A DNA stretch of 64,000 nucleotides from NCBI RefSeq assembly GCF_040219215.1, contig NZ_JAVJSX010000025.1:62001-126000 (forward strand), in the 5' to 3' direction. Source of the stretch: Thalassobaculum_A sp040219215 (GTDB lineage: Bacteria > Pseudomonadota > Alphaproteobacteria > Thalassobaculales > Thalassobaculaceae). Shown one piece after another: positions 53,709-62,630 of this stretch (within the stretch, counting starts at the first letter, position 1; the number at the start of each line of letters is the position of its first letter). The notes below the pieces were generated by a model that saw nothing but the letters and a program-made list of their open reading frames with translations, was not told the DNA's origin and ran no database searches. The translations under genes and the position numbers were made by a program.

Positions 53709-54874
53709 TCAGCGCAGCGGTTCGAGGATCGAGACGTAATTGGCAACCGCCGCCCCGCCCATGTTGAAGATGCCGGCCAGCTTGGCGCCAGCGACCTGCA
53801 TGTCGCCGGCCTCGCCACGGACCTGCAGCGAGGCCATGACGTGCATCGACACGCCGGTGGCGCCGATCGGATGGCCCTTGGCCTTCAGCCCGCCGGACGG
53901 GTTGACCGGCAGCTTGCCGTCCTTCTCGGTCCAGCCCTCCAGGATGGCGCGCGCGCCCTGGCCTTCCGGCACCAGGCCCATGGCCTCGTACTCGATCAGC
54001 TCGGCGACCGTGAAGCAGTCGTGGGTCTCGACCAGGTCGAGGTCGTTGAGGCTGAGGCCGGACTGCGCGAACGCCTTCTGCCAGGCCGCGGTGCAACCCT
54101 CAAACTTCAGGATGTCGCGCTTCGACATCGGCAGGAAGTCACTGGCGTGAGCCGCCGCACGGAACGCGACGGCCTTCTTCATGCCGAGCGCGGTATCCAC
54201 GTCGGTCATCACGATCGCCGCCGCACCATCGGACACCAGCGAACAGTCGGTGCGCTTCAGGGGCCCGGCGACGAATGGGTTCTTCTCGCTTTGGGTCCGG
54301 CAGAACTCGTAGCCGAGGTCCTTGCGCATCTGCGCATAGGGATTGGCCACGCCGTTCTTGTGTTCTTGGCGGCGATCCGGGCCAGCGCGTCCGACTGGTC
54401 GCCGTGACGCTGGAAATACGCCTGGGCGATCTGCCCGAACACCCCGGCGAAGCCGCCGTCGATGCCGGCCTCTTCCTTCAGGTAGCTGGCCTTCAGCAGG
54501 GTCTCGCCGATCTCCTTGCCGGGCAGCGCCGTCATCTTCTCCACGCCGACGACCAGGACCCGCCGGGCCTTCTTGGCCTCGATCAGGGTCAGGCCCTGGT
54601 GGACCGCGGCACTGCCGGTCGCGCAGGCGTTCTCCACCCGGGTCGCCGGCTTGAAGCGGAAGTCATCGGATGCCTGGAACACCAGCGAGGCGGTAAAATC
54701 CTGCTTCTCGAAGCCGCCGTTGAAATGGCCGAGGAACACCGCGTCGATGTCCTTCGGCTCCAGCCCGGCGTCGGCCACGGCGTCGGCTGCGACCTTCACG
54801 ATCATGCTCTCGGCATCCTCGCCCTCGCGCTTACCGAAGGGCAGATGCGACCAACCGACGATGCAGGCGGTCAT
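53709..54874 (-). pseudogene. SCP2-type thiolase (acetyl-CoA acetyltransferase) broken by a one-base frameshift
   Basis: The N-terminal half reads from ATG 54874 and holds the acyl-accepting Cys84 (VENACATGSAAVHQG). The frame is lost near 54362 after ARIAAKN. The C-terminal half continues in the next frame from there to 53709 with HDCFTVAELIEYEAMG and the catalytic His in GGLKAKGHPIGATG. At the junction the minus strand reads AAGAACACAAGAAC where AAGAACCACAAGAAC would restore KNHKNGVANPYAQ; one C appears to be missing. With it restored the length is 388 residues, normal for the family, and both halves are otherwise intact. Either a recent inactivation or a sequencing error. Confidence 0.88.
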
Positions 54875-55065
54875 GACGGTGTCTCCTCGTTTCTCGTCAA
54901 TATGTGCATATACATAGTACGGCCATGCACGCGTGTCACAGCATGGTCATTCAGCGGCGGAGTGCAAGATGCCGCAGGGTTAAGTTCCAATCCGCCGGGG
55001 TATCCGGCGTTGATCCGTCGCACCAATGCTTGCGATGCTCAGTCCCCACACCTCGGGGCGGAACA

Positions 55066-56670
55066 ATGGACAGCGACAGTTTCGACTACGTCATCGTTGG
55101 CGCCGGATCGGCGGGATGCGTTCTGGCCGACCGCCTGAGCGAAAGCGGCGTGCGCGTGGCGCTGCTGGAGGCCGGGCCACCCGACCGCCATCCGCTGATC
55201 CACATCCCGGCCGGCGTGCGCGACCTGCTGTACAACGCCAAGGTGAACTGGAACTACGCCACCGAGCCGGAAGCGGTGTCTGGCAACCGTGCCATCCATT
55301 GGCCGCGCGGCCGGGTTCTAGGCGGCAGCAGTTCGATCAACGGCATGCTGTATGTCCGCGGCAACGCCGCCGACTACGACGGCTGGGCCCAACTGGGTTG
55401 CCGCGGCTGGAGCTACGACGACGTCCTGCCGTTCTTTCGCAAGTCGGAACGCTACGCCGGCGGCGATGACGAGTACCGCGGGCGCAACGGCCCGCTGGCG
55501 GTCGAGGACTATCGCACCATCCTGCCGGTCACCCACCGCTTCGTCGAAGCCGCCCAGCAGGCGGGGTTCCCTCTCAACCCCGACCAGAACGGCGCCTCGC
55601 AGGAAGGCGTCGGCTATTCGCAGATGACCCGGCTTGGCCGGTTCCGTGGGTCTACCGCCCGGACCTACCTCGCCCGCGCGCGCCGCCGGCCGGGGCTGCG
55701 GGTCGAAACCGACGCTGTCGCCACCCGCCTGCTGATGGACGGCAAGCGCTGCACCGGCGTGACATTCCGGCAGGGCGGGGTCGAGCGTACGATCACCGCC
55801 CGGCGCGAAGTGATCGTGTCCGGCGGAGCGGTGAACTCGCCGCACCTGCTGCAGGTCTCCGGCATCGGCCCGGGCCGGCACCTGCAGTCGATCGGTGTTC
55901 AGACAATTCACGACCTGCCGGGCGTCGGCGGCAACCTGTCCGATCACTATGTGGCGCGCGTTGTTCACCGTGTGAAAGGCGCGGTGACAATCAATGAACT
56001 GGCACGCTTTCCGCGACTCGCCACCGAACTGATGCGCTTCGTGTTCCGCGGCGATGGTGCCCTCACCTTCGGGGTGACCAGTGCCATGGTGTTCAGCCGC
56101 AGCCGCGAGGGACTGGCCAGTCCGGACCTGCAGCTGCTGATCACCCCGGCCAGCTACGATGTGGCCCGCGTGCTGAAGCTCGAAGACCAGCCCGGCATCT
56201 CGCTGGTGATCTGCCCGACTCGACCGTCGAGCCGCGGGACCGTGATGGCCGGGTCGGCCAACCCTCTGGCGCGGCCGATCATCCGGCCGAACTATCTGTC
56301 CGACGCCGACGACGTTCGGATCATGCTTGCCGGATTCGAGCAGGCCCGGCGGATCTTCGCCGCCTCTGCGCTGGCCGAGCACAGCGTCGCCGAAACCCGC
56401 CCCGGGCTGGACGTGCGCACTCCGTCCGATCTGGAGGATTTCGCCCGGCGCGAGGGCACCACCCTGTACCACCCGGTCGGCACCTGCCGGATGGGCGAGG
56501 ACCCAGGTGCGGTCGTCGACTCCCGCCTGCGGGTTCACGGTTTGCAGGGCCTGCGTGTGGCCGACGCCTCGGTGATGCCGAACCTGACCACCGGCAACAC
56601 CAACGCGCCGACCATCATGATCGGCGAGAAGGCGGCGGCCATGATCCTGGAGGACGGCCGGAGCCAATGA
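55066..56670 (+). CDS. GMC-family FAD oxidoreductase (choline/alcohol dehydrogenase type)
   Basis: This 534-residue flavoenzyme has the FAD-binding YVIVGAGSAGCVLADRLSES at the start and the GMC signature 1 region PRGRVLGGSSSINGMLYVRG. Signature 2 is SGGAVNSPHLLQVSGIGP, and the catalytic His lies in LYHPVGTCRMGED, with NTNAPTIMIGEKAA at the end. Family members oxidise choline, polyethylene glycol or other alcohols; the substrate is not clear. The start ATG 55066 follows a GGGGCGGA stretch. No betaine aldehyde dehydrogenase gene is adjacent, so a choline role is not favoured. Confidence 0.9.
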   Translation: MDSDSFDYVIVGAGSAGCVLADRLSESGVRVALLEAGPPDRHPLIHIPAGVRDLLYNAKVNWNYATEPEAVSGNRAIHWPRGRVLGGSSSINGMLYVRGNAADYDGWAQLGCRGWSYDDVLPFFRKSERYAGGDDEYRGRNGPLAVEDYRTILPVTHRFVEAAQQAGFPLNPDQNGASQEGVGYSQMTRLGRFRGSTARTYLARARRRPGLRVETDAVATRLLMDGKRCTGVTFRQGGVERTITARREVIVSGGAVNSPHLLQVSGIGPGRHLQSIGVQTIHDLPGVGGNLSDHYVARVVHRVKGAVTINELARFPRLATELMRFVFRGDGALTFGVTSAMVFSRSREGLASPDLQLLITPASYDVARVLKLEDQPGISLVICPTRPSSRGTVMAGSANPLARPIIRPNYLSDADDVRIMLAGFEQARRIFAASALAEHSVAETRPGLDVRTPSDLEDFARREGTTLYHPVGTCRMGEDPGAVVDSRLRVHGLQGLRVADASVMPNLTTGNTNAPTIMIGEKAAAMILEDGRSQ

Positions 56671-56734
56671 CCAGCACCCGGCAATCCGCTACCCTGCCTC
56701 CCGCACATCCATTCCGCTCCAGGAGCCAGCCGTC

Positions 56735-57022
56735 ATGACCGCCCTACGCCCCCGGCGCCCGCTGTTCGCTGCATTCGCCCTGGCTGCCACCCTGGCGCTC
56801 GCCGGCTGCCTGCATGAGGATTCCAAGGCCGAGATCGTCAAGAAGGCCGAGCAGGCGACCACCAAGGCCGAGTTGCGGGCTGCGCTGGGCGAGCCGAAGA
56901 CGCTGAACAAGGTCGGCCCGCTCGAGGAGTGGGTCTACGAGGCTTCCGACGGCGTCGTCCGGTTCCCGATCCTGGGCGACCGGGTCGGCCCGGTCGTCAC
57001 CGGCGAGAAGACCAAGAACTAA
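56735..57022 (+). CDS. Small lipoprotein with BamE/OmlA-like pattern
   Basis: This 95-residue lipoprotein has a signal peptide ending LALAGC, with the lipidated Cys at about 25. The mature part shows KAEIVKKAEQATTKAELRAALGEPK and EEWVYEASDGVVRFPILGD. This follows the helix-helix-strand pattern of the SmpA/BamE-like fold (a short helix pair, a LGxP turn, then a Tyr-rich strand). It lies between the GMC gene and the aminotransferase on the same strand with small gaps. The role is unknown. Confidence 0.75.
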   Translation: MTALRPRRPLFAAFALAATLALAGCLHEDSKAEIVKKAEQATTKAELRAALGEPKTLNKVGPLEEWVYEASDGVVRFPILGDRVGPVVTGEKTKN

Positions 57023-57075
57023 GCTTTACCAAGCTCCCTGCCCGCCCTTCCTCGTCCTGCCTGAGGTCACCTGCC

Positions 57076-58305
57076 ATGAGTTTCGACTACACCCCCTTCT
57101 TCCGCAGTGACCTCGCCGCCCCTGCCGGCCGCTGGGGCGGTTTTCCGGCATACAACTTCGTCGGTGGTCACAACGACGCCGAGAGCGTGCCGGTCGATGA
57201 CCTGATGGCCTCGGCCGCCGCGGTTCTGGCGCGCGAGGGTCATACGCTGGCGACCTACGGCTTGAGCAGCGGCCCGCAGGGCTACCGGCCGCTGCGCGAG
57301 GGGGTGGCGGCGCAGTTGAACGCCCGTGCCGGCCTTGCGTGTACCGCCGACGACATCCTGATCACCTCGGGTTCGCTGCAGGCGCTCGACCTGATCAACG
57401 CCGCGCTGGTGGAGCCGGGCGACACGGTGATCCTGGAAGAAGCCTGCTACAGCGGCGCCATGAGCCGGCTGACGAAGTGCGGCGCTTCCTATATCGGCGC
57501 CCCGCTGGACGGCGACGGCATCCGCATCGACGCGTTGACCGCGATCCTGGAGGACCTCAAGGCCAAGGGAGTGCGGCCGAAGTTCATCTACACCATACCG
57601 ACCGTGCAGAACCCGACCGGCTCGGTGATGCCCAAGGCGCGCCGGGAAGAACTCCTGAAGGTCGCGGCGGCGTACGGCGTTCCGATCGTCGAAGACGACT
57701 GCTACGCCGACCTGATCTGGGACGGCGACCGGCCGCCGGCGATCAGGGCCCTGCCGGGTGGCGACCGGGTGATCTATTGTGGGTCGTTCTCCAAGTCGAT
57801 CGCCCCGGCGTTGCGCGTCGGCTACATCGTTGCCGACTGGCCGGTGCTGAGCCGGCTGCTGCCGCTGAAGACCGACGGCGGCACCGGCGCGCTGGAACAG
57901 ATGGTGCTGTCGGAATACCTCGCGAACGGCTTCGACGGCCACGTGACCGCCCTTACCCGAACCCTGCAGGGCAAGTGCGCGGCGATGATGGAGGCGGTCA
58001 ACCAGCACTTCGGGTCGGCGGCCGAGTTCACGGCACCGAAGGGCGGCATCTTCCTGTGGGTGACTCTGCCCGATGCGGTCGACACCGGAAGTCTGTTCAA
58101 GGCCGCCGGGGCGGAGGGCGTGGCGATCAACCCAGGATCGGAGTGGTCGGCCGACGCGGCCAGCGGCCGCCACCGCCTGCGGCTGTGCTTCGCCCACCCA
58201 TCGGTCGACAGCATCCGCGAGGGTGTCGCTAGACTGGCGGAAATCTGCCATCGCGAGTTCGGTGTTCCGGTGCGCAGCGCCAATGTTCAGCGCGGCGGTT
58301 CGTAG
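57076..58305 (+). CDS. Class I/II aminotransferase, 2-aminoadipate/valine-pyruvate type
   Basis: This 409-residue fold-type I PLP enzyme binds PLP through Lys240 in YCGSFSKSIAPALRVGYI. Other contacts are ITSGSLQALDLI, TIPTVQNPTGSVMP (Asn) and EDDCYADLIW (Asp/Tyr). The form is that of the stand-alone relatives of MocR aminotransferase domains (LysN-like or multi-substrate aminotransferases). No DNA-binding domain is present. The amino donor is not known. The lipoprotein gene ends about 50 bases upstream. Confidence 0.88.
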   Translation: MSFDYTPFFRSDLAAPAGRWGGFPAYNFVGGHNDAESVPVDDLMASAAAVLAREGHTLATYGLSSGPQGYRPLREGVAAQLNARAGLACTADDILITSGSLQALDLINAALVEPGDTVILEEACYSGAMSRLTKCGASYIGAPLDGDGIRIDALTAILEDLKAKGVRPKFIYTIPTVQNPTGSVMPKARREELLKVAAAYGVPIVEDDCYADLIWDGDRPPAIRALPGGDRVIYCGSFSKSIAPALRVGYIVADWPVLSRLLPLKTDGGTGALEQMVLSEYLANGFDGHVTALTRTLQGKCAAMMEAVNQHFGSAAEFTAPKGGIFLWVTLPDAVDTGSLFKAAGAEGVAINPGSEWSADAASGRHRLRLCFAHPSVDSIREGVARLAEICHREFGVPVRSANVQRGGS

Positions 58306-58367
58306 TGGTATAAGACCCGCCCGCGCCATCTGGGCAGCGGCCATGATTGCCACCATGTAACCGGATC

Positions 58368-58390
58368 GGCGGCGTGATCGACACGCCGCC
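58368..58390 (+). other. Hairpin just upstream of metA
   Basis: A perfect nine-base-pair GC stem (58368-58376 with 58382-58390) and a five-base loop end 15 bases before the metA start. No T run follows, so it is not a clear terminator. It may affect ribosome access; the metA ribosome-binding site (GCGAGA) is weak. It does not match a known SAM riboswitch pattern. Confidence 0.45.
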
Positions 58391-58405
58391 GCGCGAGACA
58401 AGCCG

Positions 58406-59326
58406 ATGCCGATCAAGATCCCTGACGACCTGCCCGCCCGCGCCACCCTGACCGCCGAGGGCGTCATGGTCATGGGCGAGGCCGACGCAATGCGTCAGGA
58501 CATCCGGGCGATGCGGATCGGCCTGCTCAACCTGATGCCCAACAAGGTCAAGACCGAGACCCAGATTGCCCGCCTACTCGGCTCGACGCCGCTTCAGGTC
58601 GAACTGACCTTGGTCAAGATGACCAACCATGTGGCCCGCAACACGCCGAGCGAGCACATCATCTCGTTCTATCGCGCGTGGGAAGACATCCGCGACGAAC
58701 GGTTCGACGGCTTCATCGTCACCGGCGCACCGATCGAGACACTGCCGTTCGAGGAAGTAACTTACTGGGACGAACTGCGCCGGATCTTCGACTGGACCCA
58801 GACCAACGTGCACAGCTGCTTCACCATCTGCTGGGGCGCCCAGGCGGCGGTCCATCACTTCCACGGGATGCCGAAGTATCCCCTGCCGGCGAAGGCGTTC
58901 GGGGTGTATCGCCATCGAAACCTGGCCCCAGCCTCGCCGTATCTGCGCGGGTTCTCCGACGACTTCTCGATCCCGGTGTCGCGCTGGACCGAAGTGCGGC
59001 GCGAGGACATCCCGGCCGACAGCGGGATGACCGTGCTGATGGACTCCGACGAGGCCGGTCTATGCCTGCTGGACGACCCGGTCCACCGGTCGCTGCACAT
59101 GTTCAATCACGTCGAATACGACTCGAACTCGCTCAGCGACGAGTATTTCCGCGATGTCGCCGCGAACCAGGCGATCGCCCCACCGCGCAACTACTTCCCG
59201 AAAGACGACCCGACCCGCCAGCCCGAGAACCGCTGGCGCAGCCATGCCCACCTGCTGTTCGGCAATTGGATCAATGAGCTGTACCAGACCACGCCGTTCG
59301 ACATCGCCGAGATCGGCAAGCGGTAG
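58406..59326 (+). CDS. metA: Homoserine O-acyltransferase MetA, predicted acetyl-CoA type
   Basis: This 306-residue enzyme activates homoserine for methionine synthesis. The catalytic Cys142 (SCFTICWGAQAA), His235 and Glu237 (MFNHVEYD) are at the exact standard positions. Residue 111 is Glu (TGAPIETLPFEEV). In MetA this site selects acyl donor: Gly in the succinyl-CoA enzyme of E. coli, Glu in acetyl-CoA enzymes of Bacillus type. So O-acetylhomoserine is the predicted product, even though MetA is often labelled a succinyltransferase. A hairpin lies 15 bases before the start. Confidence 0.93.
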   Translation: MPIKIPDDLPARATLTAEGVMVMGEADAMRQDIRAMRIGLLNLMPNKVKTETQIARLLGSTPLQVELTLVKMTNHVARNTPSEHIISFYRAWEDIRDERFDGFIVTGAPIETLPFEEVTYWDELRRIFDWTQTNVHSCFTICWGAQAAVHHFHGMPKYPLPAKAFGVYRHRNLAPASPYLRGFSDDFSIPVSRWTEVRREDIPADSGMTVLMDSDEAGLCLLDDPVHRSLHMFNHVEYDSNSLSDEYFRDVAANQAIAPPRNYFPKDDPTRQPENRWRSHAHLLFGNWINELYQTTPFDIAEIGKR

Positions 59327-59338
59327 GCCGGCGAAGCG

Positions 59339-59707
59339 TTACCAGCGGCCATTCAGCCGGTTCCACCGGTACAGGATCGCGGCAAATCCGTTGTAGGACC
59401 ACCGCAGCAGCGTTCGCACGACCGGCAGCCCGCTGATCCGCGCCAGTCCCCGCTGCCCGGGCGTCAGTGCCCACAGAGCCTCGAACGCCTCCACGCCGAC
59501 GCGGGTCCGGCCATCGGCGTCGACCACGTGCAGTCTTTCCCGAACGAACTCCAGCTCACTGGCGATCTCGGCAGCGGCCGCGTTGTCGGCGTGAACGTCG
59601 ATCCATTCGATGTCGACCGGGCAGGCATCGAGCTTGCCGCGCTGTCCGGCGATGCCGGCCGCGCATACCGGGCAGGCGCTGTTGTAGTAGACCTTGGTCT
59701 TCGCCAT
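59339..59707 (-). CDS. DUF393 (DCC-family) thiol-disulfide protein
   Basis: This 122-residue DCC/YuxK-type protein starts MAKTKVYYNSACPVCAAGI, with a CxxC pair at Cys12 and Cys15. It also shows the family pattern IEWIDVHADN, LHVVDADGRTRVGVEAFEALW and a C-terminal TLLRWSYNGFAAILYRWNR. A thioredoxin-like fold and redox role are likely. GAGG seven bases before ATG 59707 fixes the start. It lies just downstream of the decayed toxin fragment and pyrC on the same strand and converges on metA. Confidence 0.85.
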   Translation of the reverse strand: MAKTKVYYNSACPVCAAGIAGQRGKLDACPVDIEWIDVHADNAAAAEIASELEFVRERLHVVDADGRTRVGVEAFEALWALTPGQRGLARISGLPVVRTLLRWSYNGFAAILYRWNRLNGRW

Positions 59708-59731
59708 CGGGCTACCTCGCGCAGTGCCGGA

Positions 59732-59986
59732 TCAGGTCGTCGATCTGGCCCTCGATGAAACAGTCAGGCCCAGGGAAACGATGACTGCCTGTTCGAGCTA
59801 CAGGACATCTTCATCGTTCAACCGCCCGATCCTCCGACCGATCATCGACTTCGCGACGATCGCCACCGTGTCGACCATCAGGCTGTTCGGCTCGCGCAGC
59901 CCATTGCGCTCGCTTGGCCCGACGGGCAGTCGGAACAACGGCGCCTCTGTCGGATCGCTGGCGAACGCACAAACCTCCGCACGCCC
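59732..59986 (-). pseudogene. Decayed PemK/MazF-family toxin fragment
   Basis: Directly after the pyrC stop and in the same frame, 85 codons read as the C-terminal two thirds of a PemK/MazF endoribonuclease. Key pieces are EVCAFASDPTEAPLFRLPV, RNGLREPNSLMVDTVAIVA and GRRIGRLNDEDVL, then a TAG at 59800-59798, then LEQAVIVSLGLTVS and a final TGA at 59734-59732. Family members read on through this position with a polar residue and end in (F/S)LGL. The N-terminal third, with the start and the first catalytic-site segment, is missing, and there is no antitoxin gene. So it is 5'-truncated and interrupted by one stop: a relic of a toxin-antitoxin module lost at the pyrC 3' end. Confidence 0.82.
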
Positions 59987-61318
59987 CTACAGCGTCGACC
60001 AGAACCGCACCGGCTCGCCGACCGGAAGGCCCAGCACTTCATCGTCCTTCATTACCAGATGGCCACGCACCACCGTGGCGATCGGCCAGCCGGTGACGCG
60101 GGTGCCAGCAAACGGCGTCCAGCCGCACTTGCTGGCGATCCAGTCGTCGGTGATCTCGCGCTCGGCCTTCAGGTCGACCAGCGCCAGGTCGGCGTCCCAG
60201 CCCATGGCGATCCGGCCCTTGCCGGCGATGCCATAGATCCGGTGCGGTCCGTCGGAGGTCAGGTCGACCAATCGGGCCAGCGACAGCCGCCCCTTGCTCA
60301 TGTGGTCGAGCAGCAGCGGCAGCACGGTCTGCACCCCGGGCATGCCGGACGGGCTGGACGGATAGGGGCGCTGCTTTTCTTCCAGGGTGTGCGGGGCGTG
60401 GTCGGAGCCAATGACGTCGATGGTGCCGTCGGCGATCGCCCGCCACAGCGCGTCGCGGTGCCGCTCCTCGCGTACCGGCGGGTTCATCTGCGCCTTGCTG
60501 CCGAGCCGCTCGTAGCACTCGGGGGCTGCCATCGTCAGGTGGTTCAGCGTGGTCTCGACGGTGGCCACGTCCTTGTGCTGTTCCAGGAATTCCAGTTCCT
60601 CGGCCGAGGTGATGTGCAGGACGTGCACGGGCCGGCCGGCCGTGGTGGCGAGGTTGACGATCCGCTTGGTGGCGCGCAGCGCCGCCTCCTCGTCGCGCCA
60701 CACCGGGTGCGCGCGCGGATGCCCCGCTTCCTTTGCGATGTGCTGCCGCTCCTTCAACCGGTCCTCGTCCTCGGCGTGGACCGCGACGCGCCGGCGGCCG
60801 TTCGCCAGGATGCGGGCGAGCAGTTCGTCCTTGTCCGCCAGAAGCGAGCCGGTCGACGAGCCCATGAACACTTTCACCCCGGCGCAGCCCGGCAGGCGCT
60901 CCAGTTCGGCAAGGTCGGCGACATTGTCCTCCGAGCCGCCAACGAAATACGCATGATCGCACCATGCCCGCCCCGCCGAGCGGGCAAGCTTGTCTTCCAG
61001 ATCCGCCTTGCCGAGGGTCAGCGGCGAGGTGTTCGGCATCTCGAAGAACGCGGTGACACCGCCCATCACCGCCGCCTTGCTGCCGTGGGCGATGTCTTCC
61101 TTGTGCTCCATCCCCGGTTCGCGGAAATGCACCTGGGTGTCGATCACCCCCGGCAGCACATGCAAGCCGGTCGCATCCAACGTCGCTGCCGCCGCGGCTC
61201 CGCCAAGATTGCCGAGCGCAGCGATCTTTCCGCTCCGGATGCCGATGTCGACGGCCGCCGGCCCGGACGGCGTGACCACCGTTCCATCGCGTACCACGAG
61301 ATCGAATCGCTCGGCCAT
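59987..61318 (-). CDS. pyrC: Dihydroorotase
   Basis: This 443-residue amidohydrolase closes carbamoyl-aspartate to dihydroorotate in pyrimidine synthesis. Metal-site segments are IDTQVHFREPGMEHKED (60-76), the Lys to be carbamylated in GVKVFMGSSTG, His residues in VAVHAEDED and VHVLHITSAEE, and Asp in VIGSDHAPHTLEEK. The usual HxH is QxH here (Gln62, His64), so the first metal-binding His is replaced. ATG 61318 is chosen, with GAG seven bases upstream; ATG 61321 is directly adjacent. It is followed in frame by the toxin relic. Confidence 0.9.
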   Translation of the reverse strand: MAERFDLVVRDGTVVTPSGPAAVDIGIRSGKIAALGNLGGAAAAATLDATGLHVLPGVIDTQVHFREPGMEHKEDIAHGSKAAVMGGVTAFFEMPNTSPLTLGKADLEDKLARSAGRAWCDHAYFVGGSEDNVADLAELERLPGCAGVKVFMGSSTGSLLADKDELLARILANGRRRVAVHAEDEDRLKERQHIAKEAGHPRAHPVWRDEEAALRATKRIVNLATTAGRPVHVLHITSAEELEFLEQHKDVATVETTLNHLTMAAPECYERLGSKAQMNPPVREERHRDALWRAIADGTIDVIGSDHAPHTLEEKQRPYPSSPSGMPGVQTVLPLLLDHMSKGRLSLARLVDLTSDGPHRIYGIAGKGRIAMGWDADLALVDLKAEREITDDWIASKCGWTPFAGTRVTGWPIATVVRGHLVMKDDEVLGLPVGEPVRFWSTL

Positions 61319-61466
61319 CATTCCACTCCACTCGCGTTCAGGACGCCGGCAGCATAGCCGCACCGTCACCGGGAGCAACGGTCGGAAATCGCCGTCGCGA
61401 TACGGTTGTAGGGAACGCCACAACGGATACTCTGCCGGACGAAGGCATCTTGGGGCATGGGGCGGA

Positions 61467-62630
61467 ATGACGGAACAGGCAGCGAACGCAGACGGCGTGC
61501 CGCAACCGAAGGGCATCCGCCCATGGTCGGCCAGTCATGTTCTGAAGCCACCACCGCGGGTGGACTATGAACCGGCGGGTTACGTCCGATTGCTCAAGCT
61601 GCACGTGGTCAACACGCTGCTGACCGTCGTCACGTTGTCGATCTGGCGGTTTTGGGCGATCACCCGGATGCGACGACTGCTGTGGGCGCATATCCGGTTC
61701 GACGGCCAGCCGTTGGAGTACACCGGGACCGGCGTCGAGATCTTCGTCGGCTTCCTGAAGGTCGTGCTGCTGATCCTGCTTCCGGCCGCGCTGGTCGTCA
61801 CCGGCGTGCAGGTCTTCCTGCTGGGATCGGCGCCACACGCCGCGCGCATCCTCGACCCGCTCTATGTCCTCGGCCTGCTTTGGCTGGTCGCGCTGGGCAA
61901 GTATCTAGGGCTGCGCTACCGGACCTCGCGGACCCGGTGGCGTGGCATTCGCGGCCGTCTGGCCGGAACGGTGGCGCCCTATCTGTGGCTCACGCTATGG
62001 ACCGCGGCACTGACCGTTCTGACACTCGGGCTGTTCAAGCCTTGGATGGATGCCAAGCGAATCCGCTATGCGCTGCACGGCGCTCGCGCCGGCAGCCTGC
62101 CGGTTACATGCCAGGTCAGCGGCGGCAACCTGTTCTGGTCGTGGCTGGTGGCCATGCTGCTCTGGCCGTTCTCATTCGGGCTGTCGTACTTCTGGTACAA
62201 GGCACGGGTCTACCGGTTGGTCGCCGACCGGACCGTCGCCGGGCCAATCCGGTTCGGTTTCACCGCGTCGGGCTGGTCGCATGCCTGGCTCACGCTCAGC
62301 AACATGGCACTGCTGTTTGGCCCGGGAATGTTGATCGCGTTGTCGCTGACCCCCGCGATACTCGGTACGCTCGCGAACATCGGTCACATCGGTGCTCAGG
62401 CGGACTCGACGAGTCTCTACTGGGCATTGACCGTCGCCGCCCTTCCAACCTACGTCGCCATCGCGGCCTGCTATCTCCTTTTCATGCCGATCGTCTGGGA
62501 GCGCCGGATCCGCTTCGTCTGCCGACACTTGGTGGTGCTCGGCGCGATCGATCTGGCAGCGCTGCGCCAGGCGGCCGACGACCGCACGACAGCCGGCGAG
62601 GGTCTGGTGGGCGATTTCGATGCCTTCTAG
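61467..62630 (+). CDS. YjgN-family (DUF898) membrane protein
   Basis: This 387-residue protein has about six to eight membrane helices arranged in two repeats, each with a W-R-F-W-A or Y-F-W-Y-K type motif (LSIWRFWAITRMRRLLWAH; FGLSYFWYKARVYRLVADR). These and LGLFKPWMDAKRIRYALHG are marks of DUF898/YjgN. Function is unknown. GGGGCGGA just before ATG 61467 supports the start. The M48 protease gene that follows overlaps it by eleven bases. This YjgN plus M48 pairing recurs in proteobacteria and suggests joint envelope work. Confidence 0.87.
   Translation: MTEQAANADGVPQPKGIRPWSASHVLKPPPRVDYEPAGYVRLLKLHVVNTLLTVVTLSIWRFWAITRMRRLLWAHIRFDGQPLEYTGTGVEIFVGFLKVVLLILLPAALVVTGVQVFLLGSAPHAARILDPLYVLGLLWLVALGKYLGLRYRTSRTRWRGIRGRLAGTVAPYLWLTLWTAALTVLTLGLFKPWMDAKRIRYALHGARAGSLPVTCQVSGGNLFWSWLVAMLLWPFSFGLSYFWYKARVYRLVADRTVAGPIRFGFTASGWSHAWLTLSNMALLFGPGMLIALSLTPAILGTLANIGHIGAQADSTSLYWALTVAALPTYVAIAACYLLFMPIVWERRIRFVCRHLVVLGAIDLAALRQAADDRTTAGEGLVGDFDAF

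Noticed and set aside
58306..58405. SAM-II-type riboswitch before metA
   Set aside because: The conserved GATTT and GCTAAA blocks and the pseudoknot layout of SAM-II are not present; only a simple GC hairpin is seen.
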